A DNA stretch of 64,000 nucleotides from positions 1,612,001 through 1,676,000 of the forward strand of contig JAGTXO010000002.1 of NCBI GenBank assembly GCA_019448385.1, in the 5' to 3' direction. The notes below the pieces were generated by a model, which had not been told where the DNA came from, did no database searches, and saw only the letters and a list, made by a program, of their open reading frames with translations. The position numbers and the translations under genes are program-made. The DNA is from Diacronema lutheri (Eukaryota > Haptophyta > Pavlovophyceae > Pavlovales > Pavlovaceae). Positions 49,701 to 62,321 of the stretch are shown piece by piece (the stretch's first letter is position 1; every line of letters starts with the position of its first letter).

Positions 49701-51915
49701 TCTTCGTGCTCGTCGACGCGGCCGACGCGGCGGGCGACAGCGACGCCGCGCTCGGCGCGCTCGCGGCCGCGGTCGACGCGACGGAGCTGCGCCCGCCGCC
49801 GGCCTTTTGGCGCGCGGGCCGCGCCGCGGCGTACGCACCGCGTCCGCCGCCCCTCGACTCGGCGCGGCCGCGCTACAACCGGCGCGCGCGCGCACCTAGC
49901 CCTCCCGTCGCGGCCGCGCGGCGCAATCTCGCGCGCGCGGTGCGCGAGCTCACGCGCGCCGCGCGCGCTGAGCGCGATCGCGCGCCGGCGCCGCGCGGCG
50001 CGCGCGGCGGCGTGCTCCACGCGCTGCGCGCGTCGCTCCCCGTGCACGCGCGTGCCGCGCTCGGCACGGACGCGGAGCTGCGCGCGGACATCGCCGCGTT
50101 CGCGCGCGCGCGCCGCGAGCTGCACAGCCTCACCGACGCCGAGGTGGCGGCGCTCGCGCGCCCGGACGGGCCGCCGCTGCCCGTGCGGCTCGCGTGCACG
50201 GCGGTCGCGCGCGCGCGCGGCGTGACCGTGCTGCTCGACATCGTGCCGCGCGGCGGCGGCGCGCCCGAGCGGCTCGTGTGCCGCGCCCGTCGCCGCGGCG
50301 CCGCCACGCGCACGCCACGGCCGACAGCCGCCGTTATCGCGCGCGCGCCTTGCATAGCGGCGCGCGTTGGCCACACTGAGCCGGCGCGCGCGTGCGCGGG
50401 CGGATCGATCGGGGTCGCGCGCCTCCGTTCAGCGCGCCGCCGCTCTTGGCGTGGGGCGCGGCTCGACGTGCACACCCGCGAGCGGCTGGCCACACCGGTG
50501 CCAGGCCACGTCGTGGCCTGCGCCGCCGCCTCGGCCATCGGCGCGTGCGTCGCTCGCGCGCGGCTTGGGCTTGCACGGCTGGCGCGCGCGTGGCCCTGCG
50601 CCTCCGCTCCACTGGCCACTGCTGCTGTCGCCTTCGCGCCTGCCGCCGACGGTGTTTTCTGCGCCCCGCTGGGCGCTCCTGCATCCGCCTTCGCGCCTGC
50701 CGCCGACGGTGTTTTCCCCGCCGTACTAGCCGCTGCTGCATCCGCCTTCGCGCCTGCCGCCGATTTTCCCGCCCCACTAGTTGCTCCTGCACTCGCCTCC
50801 GCGCCAGCCACCGACGGCATTTTCCCCGCCCCACTAGTCGCTGCCGCTGTCGCGTCCGCGCCTGCCGCCGCGGGCGTGTCTTCCGCCCCACCAGCCATCG
50901 CCGCCGCGCCCGCCGCCAACGTGCGCACCGCCAACGTGCCCGTTGCCAACGAGGCTACCGCCACCGAACCAGCCGCCCTTGAGCTTCCCCTCCAACCCGC
51001 CAACTCGGCGCTGCTTGCGTGGGCGGGCGACGCGGCTGCGCGCCGGCTGGCCTCCGCCGCCGCGAGCGCCGGCCTCCCGCAGGCAGAGGTGGAGCGCATC
51101 GCCAGCGGCGACATGCTCGCCTCAACCGTCGACGCGTGCTGCGAGGTCGTGCTGCGCGTGCACGGGCAGGCCGGCGGCGGGCATGTCTGCCACGTGCCGC
51201 TCGCCGCGCAACCCGCGGTGTTCCAGGACGGCGCCGAGCGCGCCGCGCTGCTGCACCGCCTGCGCAGCGAGGCGACAACGCAGGCTGTCATCGGCGTGTG
51301 GAGCCCGTCGGACGAGCGCGGCGGCGCGGGCGGTGACGACGGCGCGCAGCTCGCCTCCGGCCATTTCACCGCGTTGCGCCTTGTGCGCGTCGCGCGCGCG
51401 GGCGAGCATCGCTACGACGCGGTGCTCGTCGACACGCTCGCGTCGCCCTGCAGGCAGGCGCTCATGCTCGCCAAGGCGATAACTGCCACGCTGCACGCGG
51501 CGGGTCTCGACATTTCGCGCGTGCGCCGCGCGCTGCTGCTCAACGAGGCGGCGCAGCGTGGCGCGACGTGCGGCCTCGCGATAGTGGGCGCGCTCAACGA
51601 CGCGCTCGCCGCGGCGGGCTGCTCGTCCGCGCCGCGCACGTTCAGCGTGGCGGACATGTACGCTGTCGGCGAGCGCCTCCGCGTCGCGCTGACCGGCGCG
51701 GCCAGCGATCGTGCGCCGGGCGGCGTCTGCGCGGTCACGAGCGCGGTGCGTGGCGGGGGCAGCCCCGATCGCGCCGAAACGCCGCCGCAGACGCGCGGCG
51801 CCAAGGCCGCCGCTGGCGTCACCGCCGCCGCCACCGCCGCCGCCGCCGCTGCTGCCGCCGCCGTGGCCGCGCCGCCACCGCCGCCACCGCCGCCGCCGGC
51901 CGGCGACGAGGACGA

Positions 51916-51966
<51 letters not shown>

Positions 51967-54900
51967 GCGCACGTTCTTGAAGCTCGCGCCCAGGGCGCGC
52001 GCGGCCGCCTCGGCGCGTGAGGCGTTGCGCGCCGCGTGTGCGCGCGCGGACGCGGCGGCGTCGTCACACGCGTCGGCGCCGCACGCGCCCGCCGGTGCGC
52101 GCCGCCGGCGGCGCGCGGGCGCAGGCGAGCTGGCGCTCGCGGCTGCGCGCGCGCTCGCCTCGACGGAGCACGGCGATTTGACGGACGACGCGCTCGAGGC
52201 CGCCATCGAGCAGGAGCTGGGCGACGAGCGCGGCCAACTGCTGCTGTGCACGCGGGGCGCAGCGGCGCAAAGGCCCGCGCTTTGCCGGCTCCTGAAGCAC
52301 GCGTGCGCGTCGGCGCGCGCGGCAAAGCGCGCGCAATTCACGGTGTTCGTCGTGCGCGCGGCCACGCGCGGCGAGCGGGGGGGCGCCGCCGCGAGGCGCG
52401 TGGACTCGGTGGTCGAGCTGTCGTGCGCGCTGCACGAGAAGGCGGGCGCGCTCGGCGGCCTCCAGAGCGTCTGTGTGCGTGGCTTCGCCCTCGAGCGCCG
52501 CCGGACACTCGACGCTGGCGCCGAGGCCGGCGCGTCCGCCATCGGCCAGGACGAGCAGGTCGAGGCAGAGGCGGGCGAGGCGTGCGTCGCCGGCGTGACG
52601 ATGGCCAAGCAGCTGCGTCAGTTTGCCGAGCAAGCTGCCCGCGACGACGTGCTCTTCCACGTCGCCGTGTCCGAGGCCGACGCCCACGCCCGGCTGGCGC
52701 GCGTTGCGGGTGACGATGTCGGCGCGTACAGCGTCGTGCTCGCAGTCGCCGGGCTCGTCTGGCTGGCCAAGGCCGACGAGGTTGCGCCGGCGGCCGCCCA
52801 GCCCGCCGCCGCGCCGCCCGCCGCCTCGCCTGCTGCCGCCACGTCCGCCGACGCCGAGCGCGACGCCTCGCCTTCCGACCGCCTGCGCGCGCTGACGCTC
52901 GCCGTGCGAGTCGCGCTCGCGCGCGGCGTGCTGCGCCACCTCCTCGCCGACGCGTCGCCGGGCGCGTCCGCGACCGCTGGCGGTAGTTGCGCGACGCCCG
53001 TCGAGGCGGCCGCGTCCGCCGCCGCGCCGCCCGCCACGGGCGTCGTAACGAGTGGCGTTGCGGCGGGCGCTGTGGCGGCCGCACCGGCTGCTGCGGGCGG
53101 GGCGACGGCGGGTGCATCGCCCATTACGCGGCCGGCGAAGCGCGCGCGGCGCACGCTCACCGCCGCTCCAGCCACCTCGGCCGTTGCGGCCGCTGGAGGC
53201 GCACGCGCTGGCGCACGCGGCGCGGCCGGCGCGCCTCGCGCGCGCGCCGCGCGCGCGCCGGCCGAGTACGTCTGGCTTGCCATCGCGCGCCGGATGCTGG
53301 CGGCGCGACACGCGGCGGCCGCGGGCGGCGACTTTGTCGCGTCGTGCGTCGCCGCGATGCAGGCCGAGTACGGCGACGGCTGTGCCGTCGTCGTCGGCGA
53401 CGCGCCTGGTGACGCCTTGGTCGAGGCTGCGGCGGCGGCGCTGCTCGAGGGCAAGCACGCGGCGGTGAGCCTCGGCTGCGTCGACCGGCCGGCGGTGCTC
53501 GTCGTGCAGCGCGCCGTGGACGCGCCCACGTCGCGCGTGCACGGGTGGTGCGCGCACGCGGCGGGCGCCGCCGAGTTTGACGAGGGCGCCGCGCACGGCG
53601 TGTTCAACGCGATCGTCGAGCGCGCGTGGGCGCTGCGTCCGGACCCGGCCGACGGCAGCCCGCCGCCCACGCGCACGTGGGAGGTCGAGCGCATCGCTGA
53701 CGACGCGCCCGACCAGGCGGGCGTGGCCGCGCTGCGCGTGCTCTACGCGCTCGTCGCGGCGCACGGCCGCTACCGCTCGGCCGCCGCGCTCTCTGGCGCG
53801 CTCGCGCAGCTGCACGCGCCCGACGCCGCCGGCGCGCGCGCGGAGGTCGTCGCGGCGGCGTGCGCGGTGCCGCCCGGCGCGCGGCCGGGCGCCGCGCCGG
53901 CGGCCGCGCGGGACGACGCGAGGGAGCGCGCATGGGAGGGCGCTCGGATCGCCGCGCTCGCCGTCGGCGCGGACGCTGCGCGCAGGCGTGTCGCGCCCGT
54001 GCGCGCGCTCGTCGACGCGCTCGGCACGCCACCGACCTCGGCGATCACGGGCGGGCCGGCGGTGCGGCTCGCGGGCGCGGGCGACGGCGGCCACGGTGCA
54101 CGGTGGGTGGGCGGGCAGGCGGCGACGCCCGCCGAGCAGCTGCCGAGGGAGCTGCTGCGCGCCTACCACGAGGCGGTGCTGTGCGTCACGCCCGGCAGCC
54201 TCCAGCTCGACTCGGCGGCGCTCGACGCGGTCACGCGGCCGCGCGAAGACGACACGCTGGAAGGCCTCCTCGCGCGCGTCAGCTGGCAGTGCGGCGCGAG
54301 GGCGAGCACGTGCGCCATGCTCGCCACGTTTTCCGAGCAGGCGGGCACCGGCTCGCGCGTCGCGCTCAAGGCCCTCCGCACGAGCTCCGACCTGGCCGGG
54401 CTGACGGCGGCTGCGGTCGGGCAGCAGGCGCCGCAGACGCCGCCGCCGCCGCTGCTCGTGATGCTCGGCCGCTGCCCCAGCCCGCTCGTCGGCGGCGGCC
54501 TCTTCCCGCCCGACCGCGCGACGGGCGAGCCGGCGGTGCACGCGGCGACGTCCGAGCTCGCCGTCGAGCTGCTGCGCGACGCGCGCGCGCTGGCCGGCAC
54601 GGACGGGCGGCTCGTCGTGCTGTGCCTCGAGGCGTCCAACCCGCTCTGGTTATGCCCCAAGGTGCGCGAGCTCGAGCTGCCGCGGACGCGGTCGGACGGC
54701 GTGCGCGCGTCCGGCTGCACCTGCCCTGCGACGTGCAGCGATGCGCGCGGCGCGGCGGGTGGCGCTGCCCGCGGCGCATCGACGCGGCCGGCGGCGCGCG
54801 CGATCAACAAGGCGGTGCTCGACCACTTCGTCGCGCTTTTCGGCCGCGAGGGCTTCGCGACCTTTGAGTTTGCGGGCGGCGGCGAGGCGAGCTGGCTGTG

Positions 54901-57900
54901 CGACAGCGCGGCCGGCAAGACGACCGTCGCGGCGTGCGCGTCGCTCCCGCCGCGCATGGGCGATGGGCAGCTGGCCATCCGGCGGCACACGCTCGGCACG
55001 GGCGCCGACGCGCCGGCGCACGCCGTCGTCTCGCTCCGCGTCGCGCACGTGAGCCACGCCATCCGCCGCGCGGCGGACGACGGCGGCGCGCGCGCCGAGC
55101 GGATGGCGCGCGCCGCGCGCGCGTTTTGCGATGTGGCGGCCGCGCTGCGCGTCGACGCGATCCTGGCGGAGGTGCCCGAGGACCGCCCGACGGGCACGCC
55201 CTTCCTTGGCGGGCTGCTCGAGTTTTGGAACAAACGCCACGGGAGCTCGACGGCGCCAGCCACGCTCGCGCTCGGAGACGTGCGCGAGGTGGCCAAGCGG
55301 ACGGCCGACGCAGCGGCCGGCCGAGCGGACGAGGTCCCTGCGGCTGGCCGTCCGCAGGTCGCGGCGCGCGCGTGCGCTGGCGCGATTGGCGGCGGCGCGG
55401 GCGCGGCGGGCGCCTCGGACGCTGCGCCCCGTGCACTGGCGGGCGCGTCGGGTGCGCGCACGGACGGCGGCCCTGCCGACGCACCGCGCCAGCTGGAGAG
55501 CCGCTACGGCGAGGCGAGCAAGCTCGACCTACCCCAAGATTCCACTACGGGCTGCGTCCTCGACGCTCGCGAGGCCCAGGACCGCGCGCGCGTGCCTGCT
55601 GCGCCCGACGGCACAGCGCTGCGCCGCGTGCTCGACGCCGTCGGCGCGGGCGCGCCCGCGCAGCGCAGCCCGCGCTGGCACGACGAGCGATGGGAGGAGG
55701 TCACGGGCAGCAAGGTTGGCGACGTCGTGAACGACAACGCCGGCGTCGCGCACGAGACGCTCACCGACGAGTACGTGCACCGGCGGCGGCGCGAGGTGCG
55801 GACCAAGGCGACGACCGCGGGCATCCTCGGCGAGGCCGTCGCGCTGCGCAAGCTGGCGGCCGCGTACGGCATCACCGTCGTGTGCAACCTGCCGATGGTG
55901 CGTGCGGACCCGCACGACAAGAGCGCGCCGTTCGCCTTCTCGCCGGACGGGCTCGCCATCCTCCCCGAAGACAACGAGCAGGTCCTCGTCGAGGTGAAGA
56001 CGCTCACCAAGGCGGACGCCAAGGCGCACGAGGACGGGCCGCCGCAGCCGCACCGCGATCAGCTGCAGCTCGGCATGCACGTCCTCGGCGTGCGCAAAGC
56101 GCTCTACGTGCAGTACCTCAGGCACGAGGACCGGATCGTCGTGCACGTCGTGACGCGCGGCGTCGGCTGGCTTGCATTCGCGCAGCCGAGGGTGCAGGCC
56201 TTCTGGGCGCGCGTCGTCGAGCGGCGCGCGCGGCTCGAGCGCGCGCGCGCCGACCACCCGGCTGCGAGCCGGCGGCACCGGCGGCAGCGGACGCCGGCCG
56301 GGCCGCCGCTCGTGCTCGCGCTGGACGGGCGCATCCCCGCCGCGCGCGCCGCCGCGCTGCACGCCGTCGCGCACGGCACCGCGAGCGCGGCGGCGGTGGC
56401 GGCGACGGCGGCGACGGGCGACGCGACGGCGTTGCAAGACGCGATCGCGGCGCTGCGCGCGCCCGTCGGCAATGCGGCGATCGACAGCGCAGCGCGTGCG
56501 GAGCGCGCGGCCGTCGAGCGGGCGATCGCGTACCTCGGGCAGCCGGCAGGCGACGCCGCCGCCCGCGGCACGGCCGAGGCGGCCGAGGAGGAGAGGACGG
56601 TCGACGCCGACATCTGCGCGTTGCTGCACCAGCTCGGCGCGAGCGTGGCGCACGTGCACGTCGAGGACGCGGATTGCGTCACGCGTGAGCACTGGGGCGA
56701 GGCGGTGCTCGCTGCAGCGGGCGACCCGTCGAGCGCCCCCGCCATTTCGAGCGTCATCGTCGCGCACATCGTGCGGCTCGCCGGCTTTGGCGTCGAGCTC
56801 CCGCAGTCGATTCGCGTCGCCCCCAGCACGGCCGACTGGCACGAGGGCTGGCTCGACGTGCAGTGCGTGCTGCTGCGCACGCGCCGGCGCGGGCGGCGCG
56901 ACGACGACTTTGTGGCCGTCGTCAGGCGCGGTGGGCGCTGGTTTGCGTGCGAGCCCGGCCGCGCGCGGCGGCTGCAGTGGCGGTCGGTCCTGCGCCGCGC
57001 GCGCGGCGGCGTCGACGGGACCGGCGAGGAGGCGTTCGCGGTCGTCTACGTGCGGCGCGGCGACGCGGCCGGCGACGCGGCTGGCGACGCGCAGGCCGAA
57101 CGGGCGCGCGGCGGGCGCGCGCGCAGGCGCACGCGCGGCGGCACGCGCAAGCGCAAGCGCGGCGCCTCCGCCGGGCTCGAGGCGGCCGCGCCCGCCGGCG
57201 CGCCGGCTGCCGCGCCCGCCGGCGCGCCGGCGGGCGCTGCTCACCGCCCGCCCGCCATGCGCGCGACGGTCGCCGCGCGCACCACGCGCTCTGTGACCGA
57301 CGCGCGGCACTCGGCGCCTGCCGCCACGGTTGCACCTGTCTTCGACTGGCGCGCCGGCCGCCCGCCCCCCGCCGCTCGAGCCCGCCACCCGCGGCCGCGT
57401 GGGCGCGCGCCACCGGGCAAGGCCTGGGACAGCGTCTCGGGTGCGTGGGCGGACAAGCCGACTGGTGCTGCCGTCGCCGGCGCGCCGCCGCCGCTGCCGC
57501 TCGCCGCCGCGCCGCCGCCCACCGCCGCGCCGCCGCCCGCCGCCGCGCCGCCGCCCGCCGTCGCGCCGCCGCCCGCCGCCGCGCCGCCGCCGCCGCCGCC
57601 ACCGGCGGCGCTCAACCGCTGGCAGCACGTCGGCGCGGGCGGCAGCGCGGCGGGCCGGCGGCTCGCGGCCATCGCACGGCGGCAGCGCGGCGTGCGCGCG
57701 CCGCCGCCCACCGCGCGCTGCCTCGCTACGCTGCCGCCACCGCCACGCGACGGCCTCGCGCGCACGAGCAAGCAGGCGCGCGCGAGGCGCAACGCGGACG
57801 GACGGCCGGCGCACGCGCGCGCGGCCAACGCGCGCGCCTTCTACCGCGGCGTGGAGCTCGGCGTGCACGCGACGCGCGCCATCGTCGACGCGCGCCACGC

Positions 57901-60900
57901 CGACCTGCCGCAGGCCGTCTTCGTGGCGGAGGCGCGGGCGATCGTCGCGCGCTCCGCCGGCGGCGGCGCGCTGCTCGCGCCGGACGACGTGCGCGACCTG
58001 TGCGACGCGCAGACGGACGCCGATCGCGCTGCGATCTGGGCGTCGGTGGGCGCGCACGAGGCGACGCGCATCTTCGCGCTCGTCACGCGCAACGCGAGCT
58101 TGGCGGGCGCGGCGCTGCTCGTGCTGCACACGCCGGCGGGCGCGCCGGCGCGCGCGCTCGGGCTCGTGGCGACGCGCTCGCGCGCGCCGTCGACGGGCGC
58201 GCCGCGCGACGCGCACAGGGCGCTGGTGCAGCGGTTGGACGTGCTGATGGACGCGATCGCCGCGGCGCGAGGCGCGTCGCCGCTCGAGCTCGAGCTCGCG
58301 CTCGCGCCCGAGCCGCAGAGCGCGTGCAACGCGCGTGCGGCCGCGCTGCTCTGCCTGCAGGCCGTCGCGGACGCGAGCGGCCGTCCCGCCGCTGAGGACG
58401 CGCTGGCCGCGCTCGACGACGCGCGCGGCATCGACCGGCACTGCCACGCCGTCCGGCAGCAGATCGAGGCGAAGCTCGCGTGGCGGCGCGCCGACGGCGA
58501 CGTCGGCGTTGACGGCGCCGACGGCGCGCCCGCGCTCGCGCCTGCCGCCGCACCGCCGGCGTGCGCGCCGGCGCACGCTGCCGGCGAGGCGGCGGTCGAC
58601 CAGGCGATCGTCACGCGGGTGCGCGACGCGCTGCGCGCGTGGGCGACGACTGGCACCGCGCCCAGCGCGGCGGTGCTCGACGACGCCTGCGCCGCGTACA
58701 CGGCGCGCGCACGCGCGCGCAAGGACGCGCGCACGGCGCTGGGCCCGACGCGCGCGGCCGAGCTGCTCGCCGCGGCCGCGCGCGGCGGAGCCGACGGGGC
58801 GGATGCCGCGCGCGCGCTGCTCGGCGGCACGCCGCGCCTGCTCGTCGTGCTCCTCTGCGTGCCCGTCGCCGCGCCGTCCGGCGAGCCGCCGCGCCCGGTC
58901 GGGCTGCTCGTCGCCGACCGGCCGATGGACGACTCGCGCCCGGCCGCGCTCGTGCGCTACGACTTTGCGCCGCTCGACGCGGACGTGGCCGTCGCGGTCG
59001 GCGCGCATGCCGTCGCGCTGGCCAGTGCGATCTGGGCGCTGCTCGCGGCCGAGGGGGAGCCGCGGCCATCGCCCGTCGTGCGCTCGCAGCCGCGCGGCGG
59101 CGACGATGGCGCGCGTGCGCTCGCAACGTTCGCGTGCCTCGACGCGCTGATGACCGCCAGCGTCGGCGCGCACGGCCTCGCGGGCGGCGCGGGCATGCTG
59201 CCCGCGCTGGTCGCGCGAGGCGCCGCGGCCGCCCAGCGCGAGCGGCAGCTGCGCGCGGCCGCCGAGAGGCTGGGCGGCACGGTCGCTGGGTGGCCGGACA
59301 CGGGCGCGAGCGCGGCGGGCGCGAGCGTCGACGAGGAGGCGCGCACGTACGAGGTCGAGGCGGTCGTCGACGAGCGCCGCAAGGCGGGCAAGAGGGTGAC
59401 GTTCCAGTTCCGGATCAGGTGGCGGGGCTACGACGAGAGCGCCGACACGTGGGAGCCTGAGGCCAACGTGAGCAGCGACCTCGTCGCCCAGTTCCGCAAG
59501 ACGCGCGACGAGCAGAAGCGGCGCGCGGGCGGATCGGGCAGCGGCAGCGGCGGCGCGGGCGCGGCGTCGGCATTGGCGTCGGCGCCGCTTCGCGCGCACG
59601 GCGTGTCGGGCGCCGCGGGCGAGCGCGCCGCGGCGGGTGCCGCCGCGAGCGCGCGCGACGCCGCGGGCGCGCGCGCGCCGAGCGTTCCCCGCGCGCGCGG
59701 CGTCGAGCGCGCGCGCGTGGACGAGCCCGCTGCGCCGAGCGCGCGCGCCGCCGGCGGCGCGACGGCGCGCACGCGCGGCAGCGTGCTCCCGGGCTTCGTG
59801 GTCAAGCGCTCGACGCTCAACGCGGGGCCGCAGGCGGTGACGGCGCAGCCCGGTGCGCGGACGGAGCTGCGGCGCATCGCGGCGGCCGTGCACAGGCTCA
59901 CGACACAGGCGTACCGCGTCATCAACAAGGTGGTGCGCGACGAGGCTGCGGTGGCGAGCGCGCAGGCCGTCGGCGCGGCGTCGGGCGGCCCGTCGACCAG
60001 CGTGCACACGTCGACCACGATGGACAAGGGAACCGTCCGTGCGATCTTCTCGGCCATCGGCTGGCACAAAGACGAAAGCAGGTACGGTGCAACGCCCACG
60101 GGCAGGCCCACCGAGCAAGCCGCCGCGCAGACCAAGGCGGCGACGGCGCGCGCCGTCGGCGAGATGGCCGAGGGCGTCCAGCCCGTCTGCGCGGTGGGCC
60201 TCACGGAGATCCTCAGGGAGGAGGCGACGCAGGTGTCCACCGCGTGCCTGATGCACCCATCGCGCGTCGTGAACGGGCTGCTCCGCGACGTCGTCCGCGC
60301 GGCAGTCGAGCGCGACGAGGCGCTCGTCGCGCTGCCCGAGATGCAGCGAAACGTGCGCGTGCGCGAGCTGTGCGAGCGGCTGCTGCGCGGCGACGTGGAG
60401 GGCGCGCGCGTCGGCTGCCCCGCCGCGCTCGACCGCCACCTGCCCGACATGGTCCTCCACAAGATCGACTACAAGTGCACGCCCACGAAAAGGTGGAACT
60501 ACGACCGGCACACGACGCGCTACTTCCTCGTGCAGATCCGCAACCTGCAGCACGTGGCCGAGGGGCAGGCGCTGCTCTGCCGGCTCGCGCACATCCACAC
60601 GCAGCTGACCGGACGGCCGCCGCGGTACAATGTGGCGCCACTGCGCACGCACAATGTGCGCGCGAGGCGCGGCTGCCGCTGCCGCCGCCGAGCGCCCAAG
60701 CGCGCGCGCCGCCGCCGTGCGCGCCGCCCCGCGGCCAGGTTGGTCACGCGCCCGCGCGCTCGCATGCCGCGCGCTGCGCGCAGGTGCCGCGCAACGTGCG
60801 CCTCACCGCGAACGCCATCTGGGAGACGCTCCCGGACGACGAGCGCAAGGAGCTGCGCGTGCGGCTCAAGGCGCTGGACCTGCGCGACCACGATGGTGAG

Positions 60901-62288
60901 CCGATCAGGTGGACAGGCACAAACGGCAACACCCCGCCGATGTCGGACGTGCGCGTCAGGTACGCGGTCTTTGCGACGCGCTTCGACATCTCCAACCGCG
61001 TCTTCGACTACGCCGGGCGCGAGCGGCCGCCGGCCGATCTGCCGTGGCACGCGCGGCGCTCGTGGGTTGGCCTCGCGCCGCTGCCGCGCGTGCCGCTCCC
61101 GGGCCGGCAGCCCGTCACGTCGGTGGTGACGGACGGCGTCGCCGTGCACGCCGTCGGGACCGTCCTCGTGCCGAAAGCGCAGGCGCCGGCCGGCGGCTCG
61201 GGCGTCCTGCACCGCTGGCGCCGGCCGGACGGGCGCATCGCCGTCGCGCTCGGCTCCGAGCTGCGGCGGGCGATCGACGTCGAGGCGGCGGTCGTCGTCG
61301 CGGCCGACCCGAACATGGGCAACATCACCACCTACTCTGCGCACGTCGGGCGGGCGGCCGTCTGGCGGCAGTTCACGCAGCGCGCGCGCGCGCGCGCCGC
61401 GGGCTTTGCGCGCGAGACGGCCAAGACCAACGCGGCGCGGCGGCGCGTGCGCAAGGACGGGCGCGGCGAGGAGTTCAGCGTGGAGGCGGACGAGGCGCGG
61501 CTTGGCGAGGCGCACAGCGCCAAGGTGCTCGACGCGGGCAAATACATCGCCTTCCACCGCGAGAGCGCGCGGGTGCGCGAGCGCGCCGCCGAGCACGTGT
61601 ACGACGCGCCGGCGCGCCGCAAGGAGCGCTGGCGGCGCGACAGCGGCGGGCGGTCCAACGCGGCGTGCGTCGCCGAGGCGCTCATCGCGGCGCACTGCGT
61701 CGACGGCGTGACGCGCGACCGGCTGCTCGTGTGCGTGGGCAAGTGGCTGCGCGACCACAAGGGCGCGCAGCCCAAGGGCGCGCCGCCCGCCTTCCAGGTG
61801 GGGCTGCTGCGCGAGCTGCGGCGGCGCGGCGTCGCGGCCGTCTTCGTGCCCGAGCCGTACACGTCGATGCATTGCTCGATGCCGCGGCTCGCCAAGGGCG
61901 GCAGGCTGCAGCGCTGCGGCGCGGAGCTCGCGCAGAACCCGCGCCTGCCCGTGGCAAAGGGCGGCACGCGCACGGTGCACGCGCTCGTCATCTGCCCGGC
62001 GTGCAACGGCGGCAAGAAGCCCGTGCACCGCGACTACAACGCCGCGCGCAACATCTTCTACGACGTGCACGACATGGCGGCGCACGCGGCCGGGCGCGAC
62101 ACCACGTCGACGCCTGAGCGCTTTGCCCTCGTGCTCGCCTGGTGGGCGCGCGGCGAGGTGTGGGAGCGTGAGGAGCGCATGGTGCACGGCGAGGGCGACG
62201 ACTGCGACGACGAGTGCGACGGCGACGACGAGGGCGACGACGAGGGCGACGACGACGACGACGACGACGGCAGCGGCGACGGCGGCGG

Positions 62289-62321
<33 letters not shown>

